Source: Eurosta solidaginis (Eukaryota > Arthropoda > Insecta > Diptera > Tephritidae). Taken from it: 64,000 bases of DNA. The notes beneath the pieces are model-generated. The model was not told where the DNA came from. It did no database searches and was given only the letters and a program-made list of their open reading frames with translations. Below, one piece after another: positions 44,338 to 54,935 of the stretch. The position numbers were made by a program, and so were the translations under genes. Numbering within the stretch: the first letter of the stretch is position 1; every line of letters begins with the position of its first letter. The stretch covers positions 195,423,477 through 195,487,476 of the forward strand of contig NC_090322.1 in assembly GCF_040869045.1 (NCBI RefSeq). Reading direction: 5' to 3'.

Positions 44338-45303
44338 GCTTATTATACCTTTCATGAAAATGAAATGGTATATTAATTTCGTCACGAAACCCAAAATTGT
44401 TAGTCCTTAAAGGAAAATAGATAGACCCACCATTAAGTATACCGAAATAATCACGATGAAGAGCTGAGTTGATTTAGCCATGTCCGTCTGTCCGTCTGTC
44501 CGTGTGTCTGTTTGTATGCAAGCTAGTCCCTCAATTTTTGAGATATCTTGATAAAATTTGGTGAGCGGGTGTATTTGGGTGTCCGATTAGACATTTGTCG
44601 TAACCGGCCGGATCGGACCACTATAGCATATATCCTCCATACAACCGATTTTTCAGAAAATGAGGATTTTTGTCATATCTTACTCAATTTAACAGATTGA
44701 AGCTTCAAACTTCACCATATAATTTCGTATATTGCACATATTGTTGCTTGAAAAAATTGATGAGATCGGTCGTATATGTAGTATATATCCCCCACAACCG
44801 ATTGTTCAGATAAGACTTTTGGTAATTACTGCCCTATTTTAAGAGCTAGAGGCTTCAAATTTCACCAAATGCTTACGTATATAGCATATATTGTTGTCTG
44901 AAAAAATCATAGAGATCGGTGGTATATATATTATATACTTCATATAAACTGTCATTTTTGCCCCTTTTTTACGGTTAGAAGCTTCAAAATTCATCAAATT
45001 TCATCGAATAGTTACGTTTACGTCATATATTGTTGAAATACGTGATTCGTAGTCATAGTTTTTACACGCAGACTACAAAAAACCTGAAACTTTGCATCCT
45101 CACACAAAGTACCTACCTGTTTTTTATTTTATATTTATCTTAAAAATCGTTTAGGTATGTAGATCTGTTCACTATATATTTCTTATCTTATACATACGAT
45201 TATTCGGAGATTACGAACGGGATAAGATTATTGTTCAGCCTCATTCATGAAAGGTATGAAGTCTTCGGCACAACCGAAGACAGTCCCGTTCTTACTTGTT
45301 TTT
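44338..45303 (+). repeat. T repeat, full copy (Helentron-like)
   Basis: Subterminal TACCTTTCATGAA (44346-44358) is repeated inversely at 45244-45256, right before a perfect hairpin GTCTTCGG-CACAA-CCGAAGAC (45261-45281), 9 nt, then CTTACTTGTT (45291-45300). A GTCCGTCTGTCC run lies at 44482-44510. Internal units of about 147 bp repeat ACCGATT-TTCAG words. Non-coding. Confidence 0.85.
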
Positions 45304-45398
45304 TATTGCTACGGCCCAATGATGTATACATAGCGCCCACAAAACTTATCTTGCTTTACTTAAGACTTAACAATCGACGAAAACAGTAAAAAATTACA

Positions 45399-46228
45399 AT
45401 GAATCTATACAATTATTTCGCGTTTTTTTCGTTCTGATCTGCTTCCTGACCTGTGCGCAATCGGTGAATAGAAAGGGCACACCTACGACGAGAGAAGATA
45501 GCCGACATTTGCTAACTATTTATGCAGACGACGAAGAAAAAACTTGAGTTTATTGGGGCGTTGGCTCATTGATCACTATGAATATGGTGGTTTCATCTTC
45601 CTTAACTGTGAAGGCCCATCTAAGGACCAAAATGTTTGTTGTAGCTGGGGCAAGCGAATTATTTGCAAATGAACACGTTCGCAGAGTGAAAAACGTATAT
45701 TTGCCATTGGATAGTGATTTGTCTACAACTGTGATTCAAGTGGATTCACCATTTACCCCGGATCCTACAATAAACACAATATAAAAATGTAATACTAACT
45801 TAAAGAGGGTGAAAGAAATAAAAGTTAGTGGATGGGGTGGTGCAGCAGGTATCTGTTCATCATCAGATTACGCTAGTTCAATCAGAAAAAAGCTACTCCG
45901 AACTAGTACCGTGTCTATAATACAAAGGGAGGAATGTTTGCAGTATTTTGGCGAATCTTTTAGAGACGAAATAAAAAAATCAATGATTTGTGGTAATTCT
46001 AGAGCGGGTGCACATTATGCAGGTACTGGAGCTCCGGGCGTAGTGAATCGACAACTTTGTGCGATCGTATCATTTAGGATACATCATGCAAATCCTTTAA
46101 ATCCTTTCCCGTTTGTATTTGTAGATTTATCTCGTTCAGACATTAAAAACTTTATATCTGCAGCGGTAGCGGGATCGTGTTGTACTGAACGAATTATCAG
46201 CAAATTTGCAACAACTATGTATTGCTAG
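45399..46228 (+). pseudogene. Trypsin-like serine protease homologue, broken
   Basis: The ATG at 45399 starts a signal-peptide-like stretch that needs one shift in a T run (45423-45429) to read FVLICFLTCAQS. The frame then meets TGA at 45545, continues through the protease fold (VYWGVGSLITMNMVV, SLTVKAHLRTKMFVVAG, DLSTTVIQVDSPF), meets TAA at 45782 and runs to 46228 (VSGWGG, then GAHYAGTGAPGVVNRQLCAIVSF). S1 motifs: the AAHC histidine region reads KAHL, the Asp region is recognisable, and the GDSGGP site is GTGAPG, so the catalytic serine is lost. AATAAA lies at 46350. No intron seen. It is a pseudogene, perhaps of an already inactive secreted homologue. Confidence 0.78.
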
Positions 46229-46349
46229 TATAGAGATGGTTAACTCGCAAAAATCAGAGTCGAAATATTATTGTTAACATATTATTTCTTTTCTTTTCGG
46301 AATGTAGCACTTTGTATCAACTGTAATTAAATATTACTTGTTGTGATTT

Positions 46350-46355
46350 AATAAA
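46350..46355 (+). terminator. Polyadenylation signal of protease relic
   Basis: AATAAA about 120 bp after the last stop, followed by a GT-rich stretch (GAAAGTGTGTAG). No poly(A) tail, which argues against a processed copy. Confidence 0.4.
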
Positions 46356-46449
46356 ACTTTGTTTATATGCAATGAAAGTGTGTAGCATGCAAATGCCTTA
46401 GGTGGTGAGACCAAACTTTAATCCTAACCAGGGTTCAGAAAAACCCCCT

Positions 46450-46920
46450 CATTTCCAAAATGTCTTTAAATGACCGATCATAGATGGTCTTAACAACATT
46501 GAAGTACATCCAGCTATAACCAGATGGATCGTCTGCATGTTAAATTGCAGAAAGAATACTCCGCAATGGGAGTTGTATGCGGCTTCGAAATCAGTAGACG
46601 CTGGTCATCAACCAACTTTGTAGGTAGTTCGGCGAGGAACCCGTCAAACTTACGGCATACGCATATGACATGGCGATTGTCACAATTGGGAAATGCCTTC
46701 CAAATCGGGTTGACCGCCAACGCGGAGAATACGGATATGATCCTATTTACAAAGAGGTACAAGGTCTCAAATCGGAGCATGCCTAAGCTAGGAGAGGTGA
46801 CCTTGCAGGAGAAACCTTGCGAAAATATACAGGAATCATTCCAGACAGCAAACTGTCGTGGCAGCTCAACGTGGAGGATAGAGTGAAGAAGACCTCGACG
46901 GCACTGTATGAGTGTAAAAA
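46450..46920 (+). pseudogene. I-type LINE RT fragment
   Basis: Plus readings: HPAITRWIVCMLNCRKN, then ANAENTDMILFTKRYKVSNRSMPKLGEVTLQEK and DSKLSWQLNVEDRVKKTSTALYECKK. The RT palm centre with YADD is deleted. Same subfamily as 3163-3480. Confidence 0.68.
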
Positions 46921-47574
46921 AATCTAACCCCAGGCCTCAAATTAGAAACCGAACGTCTTTAAAGTGCAATAATGGAACCGGAATTACATGTAATTAGGTA
47001 CGAGAAATTAGTTAGTAGTGTTGTTATTGAGGTTTATGGGTTTCTGCCAGCGCCTACGTGTTTGGCACTTTGATGATATATTCCTTCACAAACTCTCGAT
47101 ATCTCTCGGTATGCTTGAACATATGTAGATTAAGTGAGTTGCAAGTACACTTAATATAAAACAAATTAGTTTAATTGTTGTACTTGGTTTTCAATTCATT
47201 TCACTCGACGGCCATCGTAATGGTTCCATCAGTGGAAAGCCCTGACAAATTTCTTTAAAGGCACACGTACATTTGAAATAAATTATTTTACCTCGATTCT
47301 ATCACGAAAGTATTTGATAACCGAAAAGTGTTTGATAACCGATCGATATATCTAACCACTTAAACAAGACTTTTTCCTGATAAGTCCATTGTTTTATCAA
47401 CAATTAACGACACTGTGCTTGCCATAAATGTGATCGCCGAAATTACCTCCCAGGTGAAATGTCATTCTTCTGTTACATTTTATTGACTTAGAAATTTTTG
47501 CAGTAAAATTTCATAGAAGTAGATTGAAAATTATATGTGGTTTATTGAATGTGTGGCAAATCTTTTTGGTCAGA
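46921..47574. other. Unassigned sequence
   Basis: No gene or known repeat. Confidence 0.4.
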
Positions 47575-47584
47575 ATTGTGAATT

Positions 47585-47890
47585 AAAAAAAAACAAAAAT
47601 TTATGTAAGGCGCGATAACCTCCGAAGAGATCTAAGGCCGAGCTTCTCTTGCAATTTGCGTCGTGCTCCTCTTGATTTTCCCTACAAATTGGCCGGACGG
47701 GACCTATATGTTTTATGCCGATTCCGAACGGCATCTGCAAGGCAGATGAATTTTCACTGAGAGCTTTTCATGGCAGAAATACACCCGAAGCGCTTGCCAA
47801 ACACTGCCGAGGGGCGACCCCGCTTAGAAAATTTGCTTTGCCCGGGGTGTGGTAGGCGGAGCACGCTACCATCACACCACGGTGGCCGCC
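47585..47890 (-). mobile_element. SINE A copy with internal deletion
   Basis: Minus strand, head to tail present but the region holding the B box is partly deleted (TTGCTTTGCCCGGGGTGTGGTAGG). Flanks ATTGTGAATT (47575-47584) and ATTGTCAATT (47891-47900) form a 9/10 target duplication. Confidence 0.82.
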
Positions 47891-48339
47891 ATTGTCAATT
47901 TTTACCTCGGTGAAAAAGAAACAAAAGTGCCAATGTCGTAGGTAATGCCTAAAGAGGACCAAAACTGAAAACAGGGCCAGCGGACCAAATGGGGGTGAAA
48001 GAGTCCATCTGTACCCGTGCTGGTAGCATGAAGAGTCATCATTCCAGCTAAAGTCAAACATTTAAAATGGCTGCCTACTTAAAAAAATGATTTTACTTCG
48101 TAAACTTATACCATGGTTTTATGAACCAAAATGAAATTTTGAAATCATGTGAACAAAAAGCTTCTGCTCTACCAAAATAACAAATTCAATATAATTAATG
48201 ATATTCCAGCGAATTGTTATTAGTACAAGTTTGGCAAAATACTTTGTTATTATTTTTCAAATGAAAATTTCCTTTTAATTTTTTCTTTATGTATTTGCAC
48301 AACTGTTTAATGATTAAAGAGAACAAACTCCACTTATTA

Positions 48340-48500
48340 AGTTCTATCTGTTTTAGAGATATTCGCCACCGCCGCCGATTTTCGTCGTTTTTCGCACGCC
48401 GGCTTCGAATGTCAAAATTATCAGCGCGGCGGTGGTTTTCGGTGTGTTACTATATTTGCTACACATTTAAGACTATATTGGCCGGGTATAAAAAAAAAGA
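48340..48500 (+). repeat. CCG-rich repeat, copy 1
   Basis: TTCGCCACCGCCGCCGATTT, GTCGTTTTTCGCACGCCG and AATGTCAAAA also occur at 52830-52990; a third, inverted relative is at 54815-54935. Confidence 0.6.
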
Positions 48501-48759
48501 AAATGCAGTATCCAAAATATATTGTTTTTATTACATATTACTCCTAGTTTTACTATCAAAACACGTTAAAACAAGCTGAGAGAGATATCGAAAGACGTGA
48601 TTCGGTATCAATATTAAAAATCTAGCAAAGTATTACAGATGATCGTACTATTGTCAGACCCCGCCAAGGTCAATCAGCCTCTTCCCAAGCCGAAATGCTA
48701 CCTCGGTGATGTTGTATTTTTATTTCCTTTATATTAAGTCGGTTGAATTTTTTTTCCGC

Positions 48760-49320
48760 ATATTCAATATAAATCTTGCAATCGGTTTTTAAGTAACTTC
48801 TCATTGAGCTTCAAACGTGAAACTTCAGGTTAAGACACTGTGACAAAGGAACAAAAGGAAAACAAATTCCGTTAGGTAGCGCACGGATCGATATAATGAG
48901 ATGAGATGGAGACTGGAAATTTCAAACTGAATTCAGAAGCGAATGACAGTATAAAACGTAATACATTAAGAAAAATCGTACGGAACGGGGGGAATCACGC
49001 GCTTAATTTTTAAAAGACTTCCAATTCAGCTACAACATTCATACGCAGTTGAGAAGTGGGTTACAATACAGAAAAGGGGAGGAAAACTGCGATATTTAGA
49101 AATCTCGTCCGAATTTGTATAACTTTGCGGTTGAGTTCAAAAAGTTTTTATATGAGGTAGATACCTGAAATTTTGAGCAAAGCTTAGAGCCCAATGAAGA
49201 TTCAATACTTAGCATTCAAAATTTTACTTAATGTGCCAGGGATAGATATACTTAGGGATATTTAGAAAATACACAGAACAGGAGGGAAACTTTAAATCGA
49301 TTTTTAAATGAGTTCTAGTT
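48760..49320. repeat. R3 dispersed repeat, degenerate
   Basis: AAGTAACTTCTCATTGAGCT and TAGGTAGCGCACGGATCGA match the other R3 copies (26340, 32480); the second half is more diverged. Confidence 0.5.
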
Positions 49321-49950
49321 TGTGCTAGACTAGGAATTATGGAACTTAACAAATTTTCGATTCGTTGGTCTGAGACTGAGATAGCTACATTATTTTAATT
49401 GATGGTCTACTTTGCATGTATTATGAATTTTTTTAAGGCAGTGTAACTCTGCGCAGTGTTGAATTATTGAGTTGATTCCGAGCTGACATCTGTAATTGAA
49501 TGTTTCTCCCAGTCAACACTTCCACTCAGTTGCATACAAATATTGTATGCACTCTGAATTAATAAAAGTAGTTGTTTCACGTTGTAATAAATAAGGCATT
49601 ACTCATGGTGGAATCACCAGGTGAAATAAATAAAAGAAGACAGAAGGTGTATGCTATCTTAAACGGTAGGGATGTATTTTTAACGGTGAGAAGAAGGTAA
49701 AATGTTTACCCGCTTTAAAAAAATAGGAGTACAAAAATAAATACCTTGCTACGAAAGCCATTACAGAAACTGTTTTTGTTTTTTTTTTTCAGCATAACGC
49801 CAATACAAAAGGGGATACGAAAGACTAGGGCGAGCTTATATTACTTTTGGCATCGAATAAAATTAAAAAACTTAAACTGGATGAGCAGTAAAATTGAATA
49901 AGGCGTCTAAAGTAAACTTACCTCCATTTCAACTGCAGTTGAAGCTTTCA
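49321..49950. other. Unassigned sequence
   Basis: No gene or repeat recognised. Confidence 0.4.
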
Positions 49951-49953
49951 TCG

Positions 49954-50456
49954 AATAAATAATAGTTTAAATAAACTAAAAAAAACACGCTTTTATAGCA
50001 AACCGAACTAAAAAATAGCAACCGAACTAAGAAAATAATTTTCAATTAAAAAGAGTTTATATAACAGTAGTAGAAGGTCAAACAATCCTTTATAGTTAAT
50101 CGCCTCAAAATGAAATTATAATAAAATTTAAGTTATTAACAGAATAATTTAATTCAGAGTAAAATGCGTGGGGCGCATTTGACTTCATTTCATATCTTTC
50201 CTCTCAGATAGTTGCCAATAGAATGATTGTAATATTCAATATCAAGCACCCCACGCTTTTTACTTTGAATTAAATTATTCTGTTAATAACTTAAATTTTA
50301 TTATAATTTTATTTTGAGGTGATTGATTATAAACGATTGTTTGACCTTCTACTGCTGTTATATAAACTCTTTTTAATTGAAAATTATTTTCTATTTTTTA
50401 GTTCGGTTTGCTATAAAAGCGTGTTTTTTTAGTTTTTTTAAACTATTATTTATTTT
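49954..50456. mobile_element. Foldback element with ~205-bp inverted arms
   Basis: Left arm about 49954-50173, right arm about 50248-50456; shared words AACACGCTTTTATAGCAAAC, AAGAGTTTATATAACAG, AGAAGGTCAAACAATC, TTAAGTTATTAACAGAATAA and GCGTGGGG (or complements). The left arm has an extra ~19-bp duplication (TAGCAACCGAACTA). Spacer about 74 bp, non-coding. Confidence 0.8.
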
Positions 50457-50479
50457 TAATTTTTTAGTTCAAGTAATTT

Positions 50480-51372
50480 TAAAAGTTTTAGTCGAGAGTG
50501 ATGAAACCTCGAAACGCCAGCGGTCCATGGATTAATCCAACGCCACGACGGCTGGACGCGGTCTTTCGCCGAAATTGCCAAGGGTTGGCAGATCATTGGC
50601 ATTATAGACGAGAGCAGGGAAGATGGCAGGATCCCGAAACAACAGTGGAAGTGGATCGAGGCCGCGTTCTCTACGGTGGCCGTTAAGGTTAAAAAGACAA
50701 CCCTGGTCCACCGCCATCTTACACCGATGCAGGGTGGTTCCAGGGCAATGTCAAGCTAATTTCCTGTGACGACGCCAGGTCGGTCAACCTCTATAGGGCC
50801 GCCGTCACGCTGATAGGGGTGGTATATCCGGGCGCGCGCCTCAAGGTAGTGGAGGCGCGTGATATCCCCTCACGACCAAGGGCTAGAGCCTGGGTTCTAG
50901 TGACGCCAACGGACCCAGCTGGCATCCTGGAGCTGCTCCAGGAGTACAACCAGCCACAAGTTTGGAAGTCAACCAGGATAAAAGCGAGCTTGTTCTCTTC
51001 ACGAGGAGGTACAAAGTACCAAATCTTACATCGCCAAGAATTTGGGGTACGTTCTTAGCGTTTAGCGATCAAGTCAAGTATTTGGGAGTCATTCTGGATA
51101 GGAAGCTATTATGGAGTGACCATATAGTGGAGCAATCCAAGAAGGCAGCAGCAGAGCTGTTCACCTGGAAGAGGGCAATTGGCACCTCCTGGGGATTTTC
51201 CCCTAATGTGACTTACTGTATTTACACAGCAATTGTGCGCCCGATTCTTCTTTATGTTGCCTTGGTCTGGTGGCCTGCACTTGCTAAAATTACCTATCTT
51301 AAAATGCTTCAAAAGGTGCAACGGAGTTCGGAGCTCTGCATTACAGGGGCTCTCGGCTCCACTCCAGATTCC
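50480..51372 (+). pseudogene. Internally deleted LINE: ORF1 (DUF4780-like) fused to RT
   Basis: Plus readings give an ORF1 part (REDGRIPKQQWKWIEAAFST, TDAGWFQGNVKLISCDDARSV, VVYPGARLKVVEARDIPSRPRARAW), like the DUF4780 domain in ORF1 of some insect LINEs. Near 50955 it jumps to the RT: NQDKSELVLFTRRYKVPN, VKYLGVILDRKLLW and YVALVWWPAL (50962-51405). The endonuclease and YADD parts are lost. A satellite starts right after it. Confidence 0.72.
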
Positions 51373-52760
51373 GTTACATACATACATGGATACATAGATA
51401 CATAGATAAATACAGGCCAAGCTAATAAAAGCGTGTTAAAAAGGGCTCCAGTATGCTCTTTCGTAGATGTGCCATGCATCCACTTCTATCATTAATAAAG
51501 GAATGCGTTTTTCGCATTATGTGCAAGGTTTCAAATCCATGGACATTTGGGGTGGTCACAAGTTCAATTAACCTTATGTCCGTTAACCTTATGTGACCCC
51601 ACCATCACATTATTGCATTGTCATCGAGCCTTGTTACGTGTGCAAAGTTTCAATCAAACTTATGGCCATTCAAAATGGTAATAAGGCCAATTGACCTTAT
51701 GGCCGTTGACCTTATGTCACCACACCATCACATTAATGCATTGTCATCGAGCCTTGATACGCGTGCAAAGTTTTAATCAAACGTATGGCCATTCAGAGTG
51801 GTAATAAGGCCAATTGACCTTATGGCCGTTGACATTATGTCACCACACCATCACAATAATGCATGGTCATCGAGCCGTGATACGTGTGCAAAGTTTCAAT
51901 CAAACTCATGGCCATTCAAAGTGGTAATAAGGCCAACTGACTTTATGGCCGTTGACCTTATGTCACCACACCATCACAGTAATGCATTGTCATCGGTCCT
52001 TGATACGTGTGCAAAGTTTCAAATTAATCAGACTTCTAGAAACCGGTGAAAATTAAGCTCAAAGATTCCGTTACATAGATACAGGCCAAGCCAATAAAAG
52101 CGTGTTAAAAAAGGGCTCCAGTATGCTCTTTCGTAGATCTATCTTCTATCATTAATAAAGGAATGCGTTTTTCGCATTATGTGCAAGGTTTCAAATCCAT
52201 GGACATTTGGGGTGGTCACAAGTTCAATTAACCTTATGTCCGTTAACCTTATGTGACCCCACCATCACATTATTGCATTGTCATCGAGCCTTGATACGTG
52301 TGCAAAGTTTCAATCAAACTTATGGCCATTCAAAGTTGTAATAAGGTCAATTGACCTTATGGCTGTTGACCTTATGTCACCATACCATCACATTAATGCA
52401 TTGTCATCGACCCTTGATACGTGTGCAAAGTTTCAAGCAAACTTATGGCCATTCAAAGTGCTAATAAGGCCAATTGTCCTTATGGCCGTTGACGTTATGT
52501 CACCACACCATCACATTAATGCATCGTCATCGAGCCTTGATATGTGTGCAAAGTTTCAATCAAACTTATGGCCATTCAAAGTGGTAATAAGGCCAATTGA
52601 CCTTACGGCCGTTGACCTTATGTCAACACACCATCACATTAACGCATTATCATCGGTCCTTGATACGTATGCAAAGTTTCAAATTAATCAGACTTCTAGA
52701 AACCGGTGAAAATTAAGTTCAAAGATTTCGTTACATACAGGCCAAGCTAATAAAAGCGTG
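51373..52760 (+). repeat. Higher-order satellite: 123-bp units inside a 660-bp repeat
   Basis: ACCATCAC anchors at 51601, 51724, 51847, 51970 and again 52261, 52384, 52507, 52630, each step 123 bp; blocks are 660 bp apart. A non-repeated part (GGCTCCAGTATGCTCTTTCG to GGACATTTGGGGTGG) precedes each block; a third start (CAGGCCAAGCTAATAAAAGC) follows at 52738. 123 is divisible by 3, so long open frames appear by chance. Confidence 0.9.
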
Positions 52761-52829
52761 TTAAAAACCGGTTAGAAGGGGGAGAGGTGTTATCCATTAT
52801 TTAGTTGAACTATAATAACTTTGCGCACT
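52761..52829. other. Short unassigned spacer
   Basis: Sequence between satellite and CCG-rich repeat; nothing recognised. Confidence 0.35.
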
Positions 52830-52990
52830 TGTATTAGAGATATACGCCGCCGATAAACGCTGCCGACGCCGCCGATTTTGGTCGTTTTTCGCACGCCGCC
52901 GCTGAATGTCAAAAATATCGGCCCAACGGCGGCGGCGTCCGGCGCGGTATTATATTTTCTACTCATTTAAAACTGTCTAGGCCATTTATT
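52830..52990 (+). repeat. CCG-rich repeat, copy 2
   Basis: AGAGATATACGCCGCCGA, GTCGTTTTTCGCACGCCGCC and CTGAATGTCAAAAATATC match 48340-48500 in the same orientation. Confidence 0.65.
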
Positions 52991-54550
52991 GTTCATGTCG
53001 AAAATTGGACGGATATGTTCGAGAGGGGTATCAACGGATGCGCATCACTGCCAGTTATTAGAAATTTAACTATTTCTAACTGTTCAAAAGTTATTAAAAA
53101 AAATAACAGGCGCTTTCGGTGTCAGCTTAACACGGACTTTACATCACCCAATTCACCAAGTTATTAAAACAAAACACTAAAAGAAAAGTGATATAATAAA
53201 TTTATATGCTCACTTTGCATATTTTTCTTTTTTTTTCAAAAAATGAATAATGAACAATGAATTCAAATAAAATGACGTAAGGCGAACATGTTTTCAAATT
53301 GTCCTCAACTTGTTAAAAAAAAAGCAAGTTACCCAATAAAAGTGCCGATTTATTAAAGAATTTTATATTGCGAATAAAGAAAAGAATAAGCTAAATCAGT
53401 AGTGCAAAATCCTTTAGTAGGTTCTAGGGCATAAAAACTCCTTTGAAATAATTCTTACCTCATACATACTTAAGTTGAGGATATATGTACGTATGAGAAG
53501 GGTTTGAAAAATCACTTTATTTGCATAACTATAAAATAGCGTCTGAAATGTTAATTTTGATTTTCACACTTCGTCCTTCAACACCCAAGTCTACCGGTTT
53601 GACATTTCCTAAAGTTGGCGGCCCTATGCCAAAGTAGTCCCTTGAAGTGAATCACATTGATTATAGCCTATCAACTAATATCACCTACATGTTACGGCTC
53701 CTTTTACAAATGTGAATACGTGGGCACATATTTATATTTACCAGGTGAGGCTTTGTCCTTCGCAAGAACACTCAAAATGGTGAAGCAAAAGCTTTCCCAA
53801 GACAGTCGAACTAATGACTGCGTGTTCTACTACCGTAACGTATTGAACAGTCGAACTAGTCTTAAAACTGAAGCCACGCGGTCATGCATAACGAGCTCTT
53901 ATAACATAAGGCCGGAAAACAGCAGTTAACATCTTTCACCTTAAAATTGGTTTACTTTCATTCTTAAATATCGTTTTGATTTAACTAAGACTATTGGAAT
54001 CTCTGTTGTGAACACAAACGGCTGCAAACTTTGGTCTACATTTTAAAAATTTTATCCAGGGTCTTTTTTAAATGTTAATTATGTAGATGCACCGAGGATT
54101 ATACAATTTTCACCGATGAGTTACGCAATGACATCCACTTAGACTGCTTATGATTTCGAGGGCGACATCCTTGGCCGCAGTCACTCCCTAACGTTTCAAG
54201 GTGATTCACTGGTGTAGCTGGGCAGCATAGCGCGACAAAAACATCCGCTAGAAAGTCTTGGTAGCTACACCTAGAGCTTCTAGGAAAGTGACGTTGACGA
54301 AGGTATGAGTTCGAAGTGGCAGTCCTATAGCTTCTGTGCTGGCATATGGTGTGAGGGCAGGAGGCGTGGTTGCGACTGATGGTCGGGATTGCTACTATTC
54401 GCACATCGGGAATTGTAGCTCAAACTGGAGGCGTCCTATACCACGAGAGTCATGAGTATTAATAGACCATTAATAGCAGCGGTAAGTCGCCTTTGTGCGT
54501 TTGATTCATAAATTTCTTTTCAGCAGACGTAGCAGTACCAATTCCAAAGA
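52991..54550. other. Unassigned sequence
   Basis: No gene recognised. The 90-codon plus frame at 53657-53929 shows no motif and is not supported. Confidence 0.4.
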
Positions 54551-54562
54551 CCGGGGTTAGGT

Positions 54563-54615
54563 GATCGCTCGCACCTATTGGTTGGGGCGAAGCACTGCTA
54601 CAATAACAACAACAA
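54563..54615 (+). mobile_element. 53-bp LINE 3' end insertion
   Basis: GTTGGGGCGAAGCACTGCTA and an (ATAAC)AACAACAA tail are the 3' end of the Jockey-like LINE (compare 9570-9612). Flanked by perfect 12-bp copies of CCGGGGTTAGGT (54551-54562, 54616-54627). Confidence 0.85.
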
Positions 54616-54814
54616 CCGGGGTTAGGTTCGAAGCCTCTATGGAGTAGGTGAACGAGGGAGCAACTCCTGAAAATTTTTGAACGATCGGCGAGATTTTGAG
54701 GCAAAAGCCCCGGATCTTTCCGAAATGACCAAAGCGTTGATTTCCTTAAATACGTACAAACAAAACCTTTACTAAATATTATTTTTTTTAAATAGAAAAG
54801 TCAAGCTTTTTAAA

Positions 54815-54935
54815 GTAGGAACACCGGCGAATACCGGTGCGCCGCCCACGCCGCCGCCGCCGGTATATAATAGAGCCTACGCCACCGCCGCCGATGAAGT
54901 GATCGGCGTAAACCTCTAACTTGTATGGGTTTCGG
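54815..54935 (-). repeat. CCG-rich repeat, copy 3 (inverted)
   Basis: Complement contains TTAGAGGTTTACGCCG, GGCGGCGGTGGCGTAGG and GGCGGCGGCGGCGTGGG; matches the start of the other two copies. Confidence 0.5.

Noticed and set aside
51798..52709. Long plus-strand open frames with 41-residue repeats
   Set aside because: They exist because the satellite unit is 123 bp, a multiple of three. No start context, no known motif, and the sequence is a non-coding tandem repeat.
51373..52760. CRISPR-like array
   Set aside because: Units are contiguous 123-bp repeats without unique spacers, and the window is eukaryotic.
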